Shown here one piece after another: positions 1-6,135 of a stretch of DNA of 9,214 nucleotides. How positions within the stretch are numbered: the first letter of the stretch is position 1; each line of letters starts with the position of its first letter. The notes beneath the pieces are model-generated. The model ran no database searches. It saw only the letters and a list, made by a program, of their open reading frames with translations, and had not been told where the DNA came from. Source of the stretch: Oscillospiraceae bacterium (lineage in GTDB: Bacteria; Bacillota; Clostridia; Oscillospirales; Oscillospiraceae); contig CADCLH010000077.1 of assembly GCA_902802215.1 (NCBI GenBank), positions 1 to 9,214 on the forward strand. The letters are read 5' to 3'. The position numbers and the translations under genes were made by a program.

Positions 1-293
1 AGCGCGTCCAGCCCGTCCAGCGCGGGGCCCCTGCAGGGGATGCCGATCACGGGCAGGGTGGTGTTGGCGGCGATGGCCCCGGCCAGATGCGCGGCCATGC
101 CCGCCGCGGCGAGGATCACGCCGAAGCCTGCCTCGCGCGCGCCCGCGGCGAATTCGCGCGCCTCATCGGGGGTGCGGTGGGCGGAGTAGACGTGCGCCTC
201 GAAGGGGATGTCCAGCTCGCGCAGGACCTTGACGGCCTTTTCGATCACGGGCAGGTCGCTGTCGCTGCCCATGACGATCCCGACTTTTTTCAT
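1..293 (-). CDS. purE: PurE, N5-carboxyaminoimidazole ribonucleotide mutase (3' partial)
   Basis: PurE moves the carboxyl group of N5-CAIR to give CAIR in cytoplasmic de novo purine synthesis. The ATG is at 293-291 and 97 complete codons are visible before the window edge; the family is about 160 residues, so roughly the last 40% is missing. Visible family signatures are GSDSD at residues 9-13, the SAHRTP active-site motif at 37-42 (Ser37, His39, Arg40), and the glycine/alanine-rich loop AAAGMAAHLAG at 62-72, followed by LPVIGIPC at 80-87. The SAHRTP motif fits the class I mutase rather than the class II AIR carboxylase. It starts 13 bp after the guaB stop, so it is probably cotranscribed. 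The upstream G-run AAGGGGGG (301-308), 7 nt from the ATG and overlapping the guaB stop, is the only candidate ribosome binding site and is weaker than those of most genes here. The identification is firm; the 3' end cannot be judged. Confidence 0.95.
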   Translation of the reverse strand, partial: MKKVGIVMGSDSDLPVIEKAVKVLRELDIPFEAHVYSAHRTPDEAREFAAGAREAGFGVILAAAGMAAHLAGAIAANTTLPVIGIPCRGPALDGLDA

Positions 294-306
294 CCCTGCG
301 CCCCCC

Positions 307-1812
307 TTACTTGATCGTGGGGGAGGTGTCCTTCTGGATGACGTCGTGCGCGCCGCCCTCGACGATGGAGGTCGGGGAGACGAGCGTCAGCACGGCCTTC
401 TCCTGAAGCTCGGGGATGGACATGGCGCCGCAGTTGCACATGGCGTGGCGGACCTTGCTGAGCGTCAGCGCGACGTTGTCCTTGAGGGAACCGGCGTAGG
501 GAACGTAGGAATCCACGCCCTCCTCGAAGCTGAGCTTCTTGTCGCCGCCCATGTCGTAGCGCTGCCAGTTGCGCGCGCGGGCCGAGCCCTCGCCCCAGTA
601 CTCCTTGTAGTAGGTGCCGCCGATGTTGACCTTGTTCGTGGGGCTCTCGTCGAAGCGGGCGAAGTAGCGGCCCAGCATGACGAAGTCCGCGCCCATGGCC
701 AGGGCCAGCGTGATGTGGTGGTCGTAGACGATGCCGCCGTCCGAGCAGACCGGGACGTAGACGCCGGTCTCCTCAAAGTAGCGGTCGCGCTCGGCGCAGA
801 CGTCGATCAGCGCCGTGGCCTGACCGCGGCCGATGCCCTTGGTCTCGCGGGTGATGCAGATGGAGCCGCCGCCGATGCCGACCTTGACGAAGTCCGCGCC
901 GCACTCGGCGAGGAAGCGGAAGCCCGCCGCGTCCACCACGTTGCCCGCGCCGACCTTGACGCTGTCGCCGTATTTCTCGCGGATCCAGCCGAGGGTGAAG
1001 CGCTGCCAGTCGTTGTGGCCCTCGGAGGAGTCGATGCACAGCACGTCCGCGCCCGCCTCCAGCAGGGCGGGAACGCGCTCCTCGTAGTCGCGGGTGTTGA
1101 TGCCCGCGCCGACCACGTAGCGCTTGTGCGCGTCGAGCAGCTCGTTGGGGTTCTGCTTGTGGCTTTCGTAGTCCTTGCGGAAGACGAAATAGCACAGGCG
1201 TCCGGCCTCGTCGATGATGGGCAGGGAGTTGAGCTTGTGATCCCAGATGATGTCGTTGGCCTCCTTGAGCGTGGTGCCCTCCTTGGCCCAGACGAGCTTT
1301 TCAAACGGGGTCATGAAGCTCACGACCGGGGTGTCGGGGTCCATGCGGCTGACGCGGTAGTCGCGGCTGGTGACCACGCCGACGAGCTTCCCGTCGGGGG
1401 TGCCGTCCTCGGTGACGGCGATCGTGGAGTGGCCGGTCCGCTCCTTGAGCGCGAGCACGTCGCGCAGGCAGCTGCCGGGGCCGAGGTTGGAGTCGCTTCT
1501 CACGAAGCCGGCCTTGTAGCTCTTGGCCCGGCGGACCATGGCGGCCTCGTCCTCCACGCTCTGGGAGCCGTAGATGAAGCTGACGCCGCCCTCGGTCGCC
1601 AGCGCGACGGCGAGGCGGTCTCCGGAGACGGACTGCATGATCGCGGAGACCATGGGGATGTTCATGGTGAGAGGGGACTGCTCGCCCTTGCGGAACTTGA
1701 CGAGCGGGGTCCGGAGACTGACGTTTGCGGAGCGGCAGCTGATGGGCGTGTAGCCGGGGATGAGCAGATACTCGTTAAAGGTATGGCAGGGTTCGTTGAT
1801 GATGACGGCCAT
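307..1812 (-). CDS. guaB: IMP dehydrogenase, divergent subgroup with two CBS domains
   Basis: This predicted 501-residue protein should oxidise IMP to XMP with NAD+, the first committed step to GMP. An (beta/alpha)8 barrel is interrupted at about residues 113-219 by a paired CBS module (for example GKLVGVVTSRDYR at 141-153 and NSLPIID at 195-201). The NAD-side motif is CIDSSEGH (259-266), the catalytic-loop motif is GGGSICITRE (314-323, Cys319), and the phosphate-binding motif is SDGGI (357-361). QRYD at 417-420 supplies an Arg418-Tyr419 pair in the expected flap, which favours IMP dehydrogenase over GMP reductase. The catalytic loop differs from the usual SICTTR...GVGxPQ form, reading SICITRETKGIGRGQ, so this belongs to a divergent branch. 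Length is normal for an IMPDH with CBS domains. The ATG at 1812 has GGGAGG (1819-1824) 6 nt upstream. The gene follows pyrI by 21 bp and precedes purE by 13 bp. The CBS domains suggest control by adenine or guanine nucleotides, which is inference from the family. Confidence 0.9.
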   Translation of the reverse strand: MAVIINEPCHTFNEYLLIPGYTPISCRSANVSLRTPLVKFRKGEQSPLTMNIPMVSAIMQSVSGDRLAVALATEGGVSFIYGSQSVEDEAAMVRRAKSYKAGFVRSDSNLGPGSCLRDVLALKERTGHSTIAVTEDGTPDGKLVGVVTSRDYRVSRMDPDTPVVSFMTPFEKLVWAKEGTTLKEANDIIWDHKLNSLPIIDEAGRLCYFVFRKDYESHKQNPNELLDAHKRYVVGAGINTRDYEERVPALLEAGADVLCIDSSEGHNDWQRFTLGWIREKYGDSVKVGAGNVVDAAGFRFLAECGADFVKVGIGGGSICITRETKGIGRGQATALIDVCAERDRYFEETGVYVPVCSDGGIVYDHHITLALAMGADFVMLGRYFARFDESPTNKVNIGGTYYKEYWGEGSARARNWQRYDMGGDKKLSFEEGVDSYVPYAGSLKDNVALTLSKVRHAMCNCGAMSIPELQEKAVLTLVSPTSIVEGGAHDVIQKDTSPTIK

Positions 1813-1818
1813 GGTATT

Positions 1819-1824
1819 CCTCCC
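1819..1824 (-). promoter_or_regulatory. Ribosome binding site of guaB
   Basis: The minus strand reads GGGAGG, 6 nt before the ATG at 1812, in the 21-bp gap after pyrI. That gap has no room for a terminator followed by a promoter, so guaB is most likely cotranscribed with pyrI. Confidence 0.82.
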
Positions 1825-1833
1825 TATCTTATA

Positions 1834-2250
1834 TCAATTCGCTTTGGTTTCGCAGTAGAGACAGCGGTAGACCTTGTTTTTCCGGTCGGTGAGCTTGAAC
1901 ACGTGCTTCAGCTCCTGTTCGGTGGAGCAGATGCAGCGGGGGTTTTTGCAGAAGATGACGTTGGTGAGGGTCCCGGGCATCTCGATGCGGCGCTTCTCGA
2001 CGAGCACGCCGTTTCGTATGGTGTTGACGCTGACGCCCGGGTCCACATACCCGAGCACGTCGAGGTCGACGGGGATGTCGGCGTCGATCTTGATGATGTC
2101 CTTTTTGCCGCGCTTTTCGCTGTGGACGTTCTTGATGATCGCCACCGAGCAGTCGAGCGCCTCGAGGCCCAGCAGCTCGTAGAGCTTCATCCCGCGGCCC
2201 GCGGTGATGTGGTCGATGACGATGCCGTTCTGGATTGCGTCGATGTTCAC
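1834..2250 (-). CDS. pyrI: PyrI, aspartate carbamoyltransferase regulatory subunit
   Basis: PyrI is the regulatory chain of the PyrB-PyrI holoenzyme; it binds nucleotide effectors and transmits the signal to the catalytic trimers. The 138-residue protein has the N-terminal nucleotide-binding domain with VIDHI at 11-15 (Asp13, His14 match the effector-contacting pair of E. coli PyrI) and the KDIIKID segment at 50-56. The C-terminal zinc domain has four cysteines in the expected spacing: Cys101, Cys106, Cys130 and Cys133. Length is somewhat below the E. coli chain (about 153). The start is GTG at 2250-2248, overlapping the pyrB stop as GTGA. It is supported by AAGGAGG at 2261-2267, 10 nt upstream, and by homology beginning immediately (NIDAIQNGIVIDHI). 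The direct overlap with pyrB fits equal production of the two chains. All effector and zinc residues I can check are present, so allosteric control seems intact. Confidence 0.96.
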   Translation of the reverse strand: MNIDAIQNGIVIDHITAGRGMKLYELLGLEALDCSVAIIKNVHSEKRGKKDIIKIDADIPVDLDVLGYVDPGVSVNTIRNGVLVEKRRIEMPGTLTNVIFCKNPRCICSTEQELKHVFKLTDRKNKVYRCLYCETKAN

Positions 2251-3170
2251 AGTCTTCCCGCCTCCTTCAAGAGCTTGAGGATCAGCGCCATGCGCATGTA
2301 CTTGCCGTAGAGCACCTGCTTGAAGTAGCAGGCCCGGGGGTCGTCGTCGATCGCCACGCTGATCTCGTTGACGCGCGGCAGCGGGTGGAGGATGGAGAGG
2401 TCTTCGCGCGCATCCCGCAGCCTGTCCTTCGTCAGGATGTAGCTGTCCTTGAGCCGCAGGTAATCCTCCTCGTTGAAGAAGCGCTCGCGCTGGACGCGGG
2501 TCATGTAGAGGATGTCGAGCTCCGGCAGCGAGCCCTCGAGATCGGTGGTCTGCACATAGGGGATGTCCCGCGCCTTGAGCACTTCCTTTTTCACATAGCT
2601 CGGCAGCTTCAGTTCCTCGGGGGAGATGAGCACGAACCTCAGCCCCTCGTAGCGGCTGAGCGCGGTGATGAGGGAGTGGACCGTGCGGCCGAACTTCAGA
2701 TCGCCGCAGAGGCCCACGGTCAGGTGGTCGAGCCGCCCCTTCTCCCGCCGGATCGTAAAGAGGTCGGCCAGGGTCTGCGTGGGGTGGTTGTGCCCGCCGT
2801 CGCCCGCGTTGATGACCGGGATGGAGGCGTTCATCGCCGCGACCAGCGGCGCGCCCTCCTTCGGATGGCGCATGGCGATGATGTCGGCGTAGCAGGAGAT
2901 GACCTTTGCCGTGTCCGCGACGCTCTCGCCCTTGGAGGCGGAGGAGCTCTGCGCCTCGGAAAAGCCGATCACATGGCCGCCGAGCTCGTACATGGCGGCC
3001 TCAAAGCTCAGGCGCGTGCGGGTGGAGGGCTCGAAGAACAGCGTGGCGAGCTTTTTTCCGCGGCAGGCCTCGCTGTAGCTGCCGGGGTTTTCGATGATGT
3101 CGGAGGCGACGTCCATCAGCTCCGCGATCTCCTCGACGCTCAGGTCGAGAATGTCAATTAAATGTCTCAT
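2247..3170 (-). CDS. pyrB: PyrB, aspartate carbamoyltransferase catalytic subunit
   Basis: PyrB joins carbamoyl phosphate and L-aspartate to give N-carbamoyl-L-aspartate, the committed step of pyrimidine synthesis. The 307-residue protein is full length. Carbamoyl-phosphate site: FFEPSTRTRLSFE at 45-57. Ser79-Lys80 lie in the mobile loop that crosses from the neighbouring chain. The HPTQTLADLFTI motif is at 129-140 with His129. Aspartate side: GRTVHS at 161-166, MTRVQ at 223-227 and HPLPRVNEI at 262-270. Absence of a fused dihydroorotase and the adjacent pyrI point to the E. coli-type holoenzyme of catalytic trimers and regulatory dimers. The ATG at 3170 overlaps the pyrE stop as ATGA, and GGAGG at 3177-3181 sits 6 nt upstream. 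The gene overlaps pyrI by 4 bp at its end. No active-site residue I looked for is missing. Ornithine carbamoyltransferase is excluded by the aspartate-side motifs and by the pyrI partner. Confidence 0.98.
   Translation of the reverse strand: MRHLIDILDLSVEEIAELMDVASDIIENPGSYSEACRGKKLATLFFEPSTRTRLSFEAAMYELGGHVIGFSEAQSSSASKGESVADTAKVISCYADIIAMRHPKEGAPLVAAMNASIPVINAGDGGHNHPTQTLADLFTIRREKGRLDHLTVGLCGDLKFGRTVHSLITALSRYEGLRFVLISPEELKLPSYVKKEVLKARDIPYVQTTDLEGSLPELDILYMTRVQRERFFNEEDYLRLKDSYILTKDRLRDAREDLSILHPLPRVNEISVAIDDDPRACYFKQVLYGKYMRMALILKLLKEAGRL
2261..2267 (-). promoter_or_regulatory. Ribosome binding site of pyrI before a GTG start
   Basis: The minus strand reads AAGGAGG, 10 nt before the GTG at 2250-2248. 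A full-strength site at slightly long spacing supports the GTG, which is the only non-ATG start seen among the genes whose starts are visible. Confidence 0.85.
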
Positions 3171-3808
3171 GTCCGCCCTCCGATCCAGCTCTCGTCCGCG
3201 GGATCGTCGCGGAAGGCGAGAAGCCTCTGCACATCCTCCGGCCGGATATAGCCCTGCTGGGCGGCGACCTTGGCGACGACGTCAAAGCAGCACAGGCTGT
3301 GGTTTTCGACGTTTGCCGCAGCGAGGCGTTCGATGCCCTTTCGCATCCCGTAGGTGAAGATGCTCACCACACCAAGGACGTCTGCCCCGACTTCCCGGAG
3401 GACGTTCACCACTTCTAAGACGCTTCCACCGGTGGAAATCAGGTCCTCCACCACCACGGTTTTCTGACCGGGCTCCAGCCGCCCCTCGATCTGATTCCTG
3501 CGCCCGTGGTCCTTCGCGCCGGAGCGGACATAGCCCATCGGCAGGTTCAGCAGGTGGCCGACGATGGCGGCGTGGGCGATCCCCGCGGTCGAGGTGCCCA
3601 TCAGGCTCTCGGCCTCCGGGTAGTATGTCCCGACCAGCTCCGCAAGCCCGGTCTCAATATCGGTGCGGACCTCGGGGCAGGAGAGGGTCAGGCGGTTGTC
3701 GCAGTAGACCGGGCTCTTGATCCCGCTGGCCCAGACAAAGGGCTCATCCGGACGGAAGAACACGGCTCCGATCTTCAACAGGTCCTTTGCGATCTGAATG
3801 TCTGTCAT
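3167..3808 (-). CDS. pyrE: PyrE, orotate phosphoribosyltransferase
   Basis: PyrE transfers phosphoribosyl from PRPP to orotate, giving OMP. The protein has 213 residues, normal for the family. The PRPP-binding signature VVVEDLISTGGSV lies at 118-130, and the mobile catalytic loop is recognisable around 95-109 (RSGAKDHGRRNQIEG), with Lys99 and His101. FVWASGIKSPVYCDNR at 24-39 is the usual N-terminal orotate-side segment. I chose the ATG at 3808-3806 over an upstream in-frame ATG at 3829 because it begins MTDIQIAKDLLKIGAV, typical of the family, and because AAAGGAG (3817-3823) lies 8 nt before it, inside the alternative extension. With this start the gene overlaps the pyrF stop as ATGA, like other junctions here. 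It overlaps pyrB by 4 bp downstream. Confidence 0.97.
   Translation of the reverse strand: MTDIQIAKDLLKIGAVFFRPDEPFVWASGIKSPVYCDNRLTLSCPEVRTDIETGLAELVGTYYPEAESLMGTSTAGIAHAAIVGHLLNLPMGYVRSGAKDHGRRNQIEGRLEPGQKTVVVEDLISTGGSVLEVVNVLREVGADVLGVVSIFTYGMRKGIERLAAANVENHSLCCFDVVAKVAAQQGYIRPEDVQRLLAFRDDPADESWIGGRT
3177..3181 (-). promoter_or_regulatory. Ribosome binding site of pyrB
   Basis: The minus strand reads GGAGG, 6 nt before the ATG at 3170 and within the last codons of pyrE. Confidence 0.8.
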
Positions 3809-4503
3809 CCCAGAAACTCCTTTACACATTGACGATAGGCTGCGACCGGGTCGTCGGCCTGCGTGATCGGACGGCCCACGACGATGTAGTCCGAGCCGAG
3901 CTCGCGCGCCTGCGCCGGGGTGGTGACGCGCTTCTGGTCGCCGCGCTCGCCCCCGGCAAAGCGCACGCCCGGCGTCACGGTGAGAAAGCCGCCGCCGCAG
4001 AGCGCGTGGACCTTGCCCGCCTCCAGCGGGGAGCAGACCACGCCGTCGAGTCCGGCGTCGGATGCGTTCTTCGCGTAAGCCATCACGACCTCGTCCATCG
4101 GCCGGTCGATCAAAAGCTCGTCCCGCAGCGCCTGCTGGTCGGTGCTGGTCAGCTGGGTGACGGCGATGAGCAGCGGGCGCGTCCCGTCCGGACGGGTCAG
4201 GCCCTCGAGCGCCGCCGTCATCATGGCCCTTGTCCCGGCCGCGTGGAGGTTGACGATGTCGACGTCCAGCGCGGAGAGCGAGCGCATGGCCTTTTTCACG
4301 GTGTTGGGAATGTCGTGCAGCTTGAGATCGAGAAAGATCCGGTGGCCGCGCGCCTTGATATGCCGCACGATCTGCGGCCCTTCGGCGTAGAACAGCTCCA
4401 TGCCGATCTTGACAAAGGGCTTTTCCGTTTGAAAGCGGTCGAGAAAAGCGAGGGTTTCGTCGGCGCCGGGGAAATCGCAGGCGACGATCACGTCTTTAGC
4501 CAT
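3805..4503 (-). CDS. pyrF: PyrF, orotidine 5'-phosphate decarboxylase
   Basis: PyrF decarboxylates OMP to UMP, the last step of the pathway. The 232-residue chain is the usual length of the short bacterial form. The catalytic residues are all visible: Asp10 (in VACDF), Lys32 (in FVKIGMELF), and the signature FLDLKLHDIPNT at 57-68 with Asp59, Lys61 and Asp64. The phosphate-binding end is VVGRPIT at 208-214 with Arg211, and VTPGVR at 176-181 is the matching loop. The ATG at 4503 has AGGAGG at 4509-4514, 5 nt upstream. The gene starts inside the last codons of pyrD (8-bp overlap) and ends in an ATGA overlap with pyrE, so the last two reactions to UMP are encoded by coupled adjacent genes. Nothing is unusual in the sequence. 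Confidence 0.98.
   Translation of the reverse strand: MAKDVIVACDFPGADETLAFLDRFQTEKPFVKIGMELFYAEGPQIVRHIKARGHRIFLDLKLHDIPNTVKKAMRSLSALDVDIVNLHAAGTRAMMTAALEGLTRPDGTRPLLIAVTQLTSTDQQALRDELLIDRPMDEVVMAYAKNASDAGLDGVVCSPLEAGKVHALCGGGFLTVTPGVRFAGGERGDQKRVTTPAQARELGSDYIVVGRPITQADDPVAAYRQCVKEFLG
3817..3823 (-). promoter_or_regulatory. Ribosome binding site of pyrE, decides its start
   Basis: The minus strand reads AAAGGAG, 8 nt before the ATG at 3808. The alternative in-frame ATG at 3829 would place this motif within the coding sequence. Confidence 0.85.
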
Positions 4504-5410
4504 GGGCTCCTCCTATGATTTCGGTGATATTCTGCACTCCCATGCGGTCGAGGACCGCGGGGAGCTCGTCGATAATTGCAAGACAGGTGCGGGGATCGAC
4601 CAAATTGGCGGCGCCGACCTGTACGGCCGTCGCGCCGGCCAGCATCATTTCGACCGCGTCCTCGGCGCTCTGCACGCCGCCGACGCCGATCACGGGGACT
4701 TTCACCGCCTGCGAGACCTGCCACACCATGCGCAGGGCGAGCGGGAAAATCGCGGGGCCGGACAGGCCGCCGGTGACGTTGGCGAGGACGGGACGCCGGG
4801 TTTTGAGGTCGATGCGCATGGCGAGCACCGTGTTGATGAGGCTCAATGCGTCGGCCCCGGCGTCCTCGCAGGCGCGGGCGATCGAAACGATATCGGTCAC
4901 GTTGGGCGAGAGCTTCACGATGACGGGCTTTGCCGCGACGGCCTTCACGGCCCTTGTCACCTCCGCCGCCGCGGCGGGATCGGTGCCGAAGCTCATACCG
5001 CCGCCGTGGACGTTCGGACAGCTCACGTTGACTTCGAGCCAGCCGACCTGGGGGCACGCGTCGAGCTTCGCGCAGACCGAGGCGTATTCTTCAACGGAAA
5101 AGCCGCTGACGTTTGCGATGACCGGCTTGTGAAAGACCTTCGCAAGCTTCGGCAGCTCCTGCGCGATCACCGCGTCCACGCCCGGGTTTTGGAGCCCGAC
5201 CGCGTTGAGCATCCCGGCGCTCGCCTCCGCGATGCGCGGGGCGGGGTTCCCGAAGCGGGGCTTTGCCGTCGTACCCTTGAAGGAGAAGGTACCGAGGCGG
5301 TCGAGATCGAAAAGCTCCGCGAACTCGTGCCCGTAGCCGAAGGTGCCGGAGGCGGGGATCACGGGATTGGAAAGCTCGACGCCGCAGAGCGTAACGCTCA
5401 GTCTTCCCAT
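4496..5410 (-). CDS. pyrD: PyrD, dihydroorotate dehydrogenase class 1B catalytic subunit
   Basis: PyrD carries FMN and oxidises dihydroorotate to orotate; in class 1B the electrons pass through PyrK to NAD+. The 304-residue TIM-barrel protein has PVIPASGTFGYG near the N-terminus (16-27), the FMN-site FSFKGTT at 43-49 with Lys46, EVNVSCPNV at 127-135 with catalytic Cys131 (cysteine is the class 1 base, serine would mean class 2), and GVGGVQSAEDAVEMMLAGA at 242-260. The cysteine, the absence of a membrane anchor and the adjacent pyrK all indicate class 1B. An upstream in-frame ATG at 5494 would add 28 residues without family character. The start at 5410 is preferred because AAGGAGG (5418-5424) lies 7 nt before it and MGRLSVTLCGVELSNPVI is the family N-terminus. 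This start overlaps the end of pyrK by 13 bp. Confidence 0.97.
   Translation of the reverse strand: MGRLSVTLCGVELSNPVIPASGTFGYGHEFAELFDLDRLGTFSFKGTTAKPRFGNPAPRIAEASAGMLNAVGLQNPGVDAVIAQELPKLAKVFHKPVIANVSGFSVEEYASVCAKLDACPQVGWLEVNVSCPNVHGGGMSFGTDPAAAAEVTRAVKAVAAKPVIVKLSPNVTDIVSIARACEDAGADALSLINTVLAMRIDLKTRRPVLANVTGGLSGPAIFPLALRMVWQVSQAVKVPVIGVGGVQSAEDAVEMMLAGATAVQVGAANLVDPRTCLAIIDELPAVLDRMGVQNITEIIGGAHG
4509..4514 (-). promoter_or_regulatory. Ribosome binding site of pyrF
   Basis: The minus strand reads AGGAGG, 5 nt before the ATG at 4503, just upstream of the point where pyrD ends. Confidence 0.82.
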
Positions 5411-6135
5411 ACGATCTCCTCCTTGTCGAACACGGGGCCGTCCCGGCAGACCCGCTTGGGACCGCTTTGCGTCATGCGGGTACAGCCCATACACACGCCG
5501 AAGCCGCAGCCCATGCGGGCGTCAAAGCTCAGCTGTCCGTCCGCTTCGCATTTTTCCGCGACCGCGCGGAGCATAGCCACCGGCCCGCAGGCGTAGAAGA
5601 AGCTCGGCTCCAAACCGGCTAACGCGTCCGTCACGAGCCCGCGCAGGCCGAAGCTGCCGTCGGCGGTGGTGAACAGCGGCGTGACGCCGAGCAGGCGGAA
5701 GTCCTCCCGCAGAATGACCTCGTCCCGGCTGGCGAAGCCGAGGACCACGGTCGGCTTCACCCCCCGCACCAGCAGGCGGCGCGCAAGGCCCAGCATCGGC
5801 GAGACGCCGCTGCCGCCGCCGACGAGCAGGGGAGAAGCCCCCGCGCGGTCGAGGTCAAAGCCGTTGCCGAGCCCCGTCAGCACGTCGAGCGTGTCGCCCT
5901 CCTTCAGCGCGCGCATGGCCCCGGTGCCTTTGCCGACCTGCTCATAGACGAGCTGTACGCCCGAGGCGTCCCAATCGCAGACCGAGAAGGGGCGGCGGAG
6001 GAAGAAGCCGGGCAGCGCGAGGGACACGAACTGTCCGGGCCGTGTGATGGCGCTGCTGTCGCCGAGCAGGCGCAGACGGCTCATGCGCGGCGACAGGGGC
6101 GTATTCTCTTTTACAATATATTTACTCTGTTTCAT
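5398..6135 (-). CDS. pyrK: PyrK, dihydroorotate dehydrogenase electron transfer subunit
   Basis: PyrK is the FAD and [2Fe-2S] partner of class 1B PyrD and passes electrons from the FMN subunit to NAD+ in the cytoplasmic complex. The 245-residue protein shows the ferredoxin-reductase layout: FAD-binding RRPFSV at 47-52 (Arg48, Ser51), an NAD-binding glycine loop GGGSGVSPM at 106-114, YACGP at 181-185, and a C-terminal cluster domain with Cys210, Cys215, Cys218 and Cys230, the expected four ligands. The ATG at 6135 overlaps the carB stop as ATGA. Unlike its neighbours, it has no Shine-Dalgarno sequence: the 20 nt upstream carry no GGAGG-like run. Translation therefore probably depends on ribosomes finishing carB, which matters because carB is frameshifted here. 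The next in-frame ATG (codon 18) would remove the N-terminal strand and is unlikely. The gene ends inside the start of pyrD. Confidence 0.97.
   Translation of the reverse strand: MKQSKYIVKENTPLSPRMSRLRLLGDSSAITRPGQFVSLALPGFFLRRPFSVCDWDASGVQLVYEQVGKGTGAMRALKEGDTLDVLTGLGNGFDLDRAGASPLLVGGGSGVSPMLGLARRLLVRGVKPTVVLGFASRDEVILREDFRLLGVTPLFTTADGSFGLRGLVTDALAGLEPSFFYACGPVAMLRAVAEKCEADGQLSFDARMGCGFGVCMGCTRMTQSGPKRVCRDGPVFDKEEIVWED
5418..5424 (-). promoter_or_regulatory. Ribosome binding site of pyrD, decides its start
   Basis: The minus strand reads AAGGAGG, 7 nt before the ATG at 5410. It lies inside the end of pyrK and rules in the shorter pyrD over the version starting at 5494. Confidence 0.88.

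Noticed and set aside
307..1812. The IMPDH-like gene as a GMP reductase
   Set aside because: The CBS module, the 501-residue length and the Arg-Tyr pair in the flap fit IMP dehydrogenase better, although the divergent catalytic loop leaves some doubt.
208..2310. A 700-codon open frame on the plus strand opposite guaB and pyrI
   Set aside because: It is antisense to two well-supported genes, and its composition (long runs rich in Asp, Val, Gly, Ala, Leu and His) is what GC-rich codon bias gives on the opposite strand. I see no domain and no ribosome binding site.
3424..3437. A perfect 14-bp palindrome, ttccaccggtggaa, that could be an operator
   Set aside because: It falls within the codons for the invariant STGGS part of the PyrE PRPP motif, which explains the symmetry. 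There is no second copy or promoter nearby.
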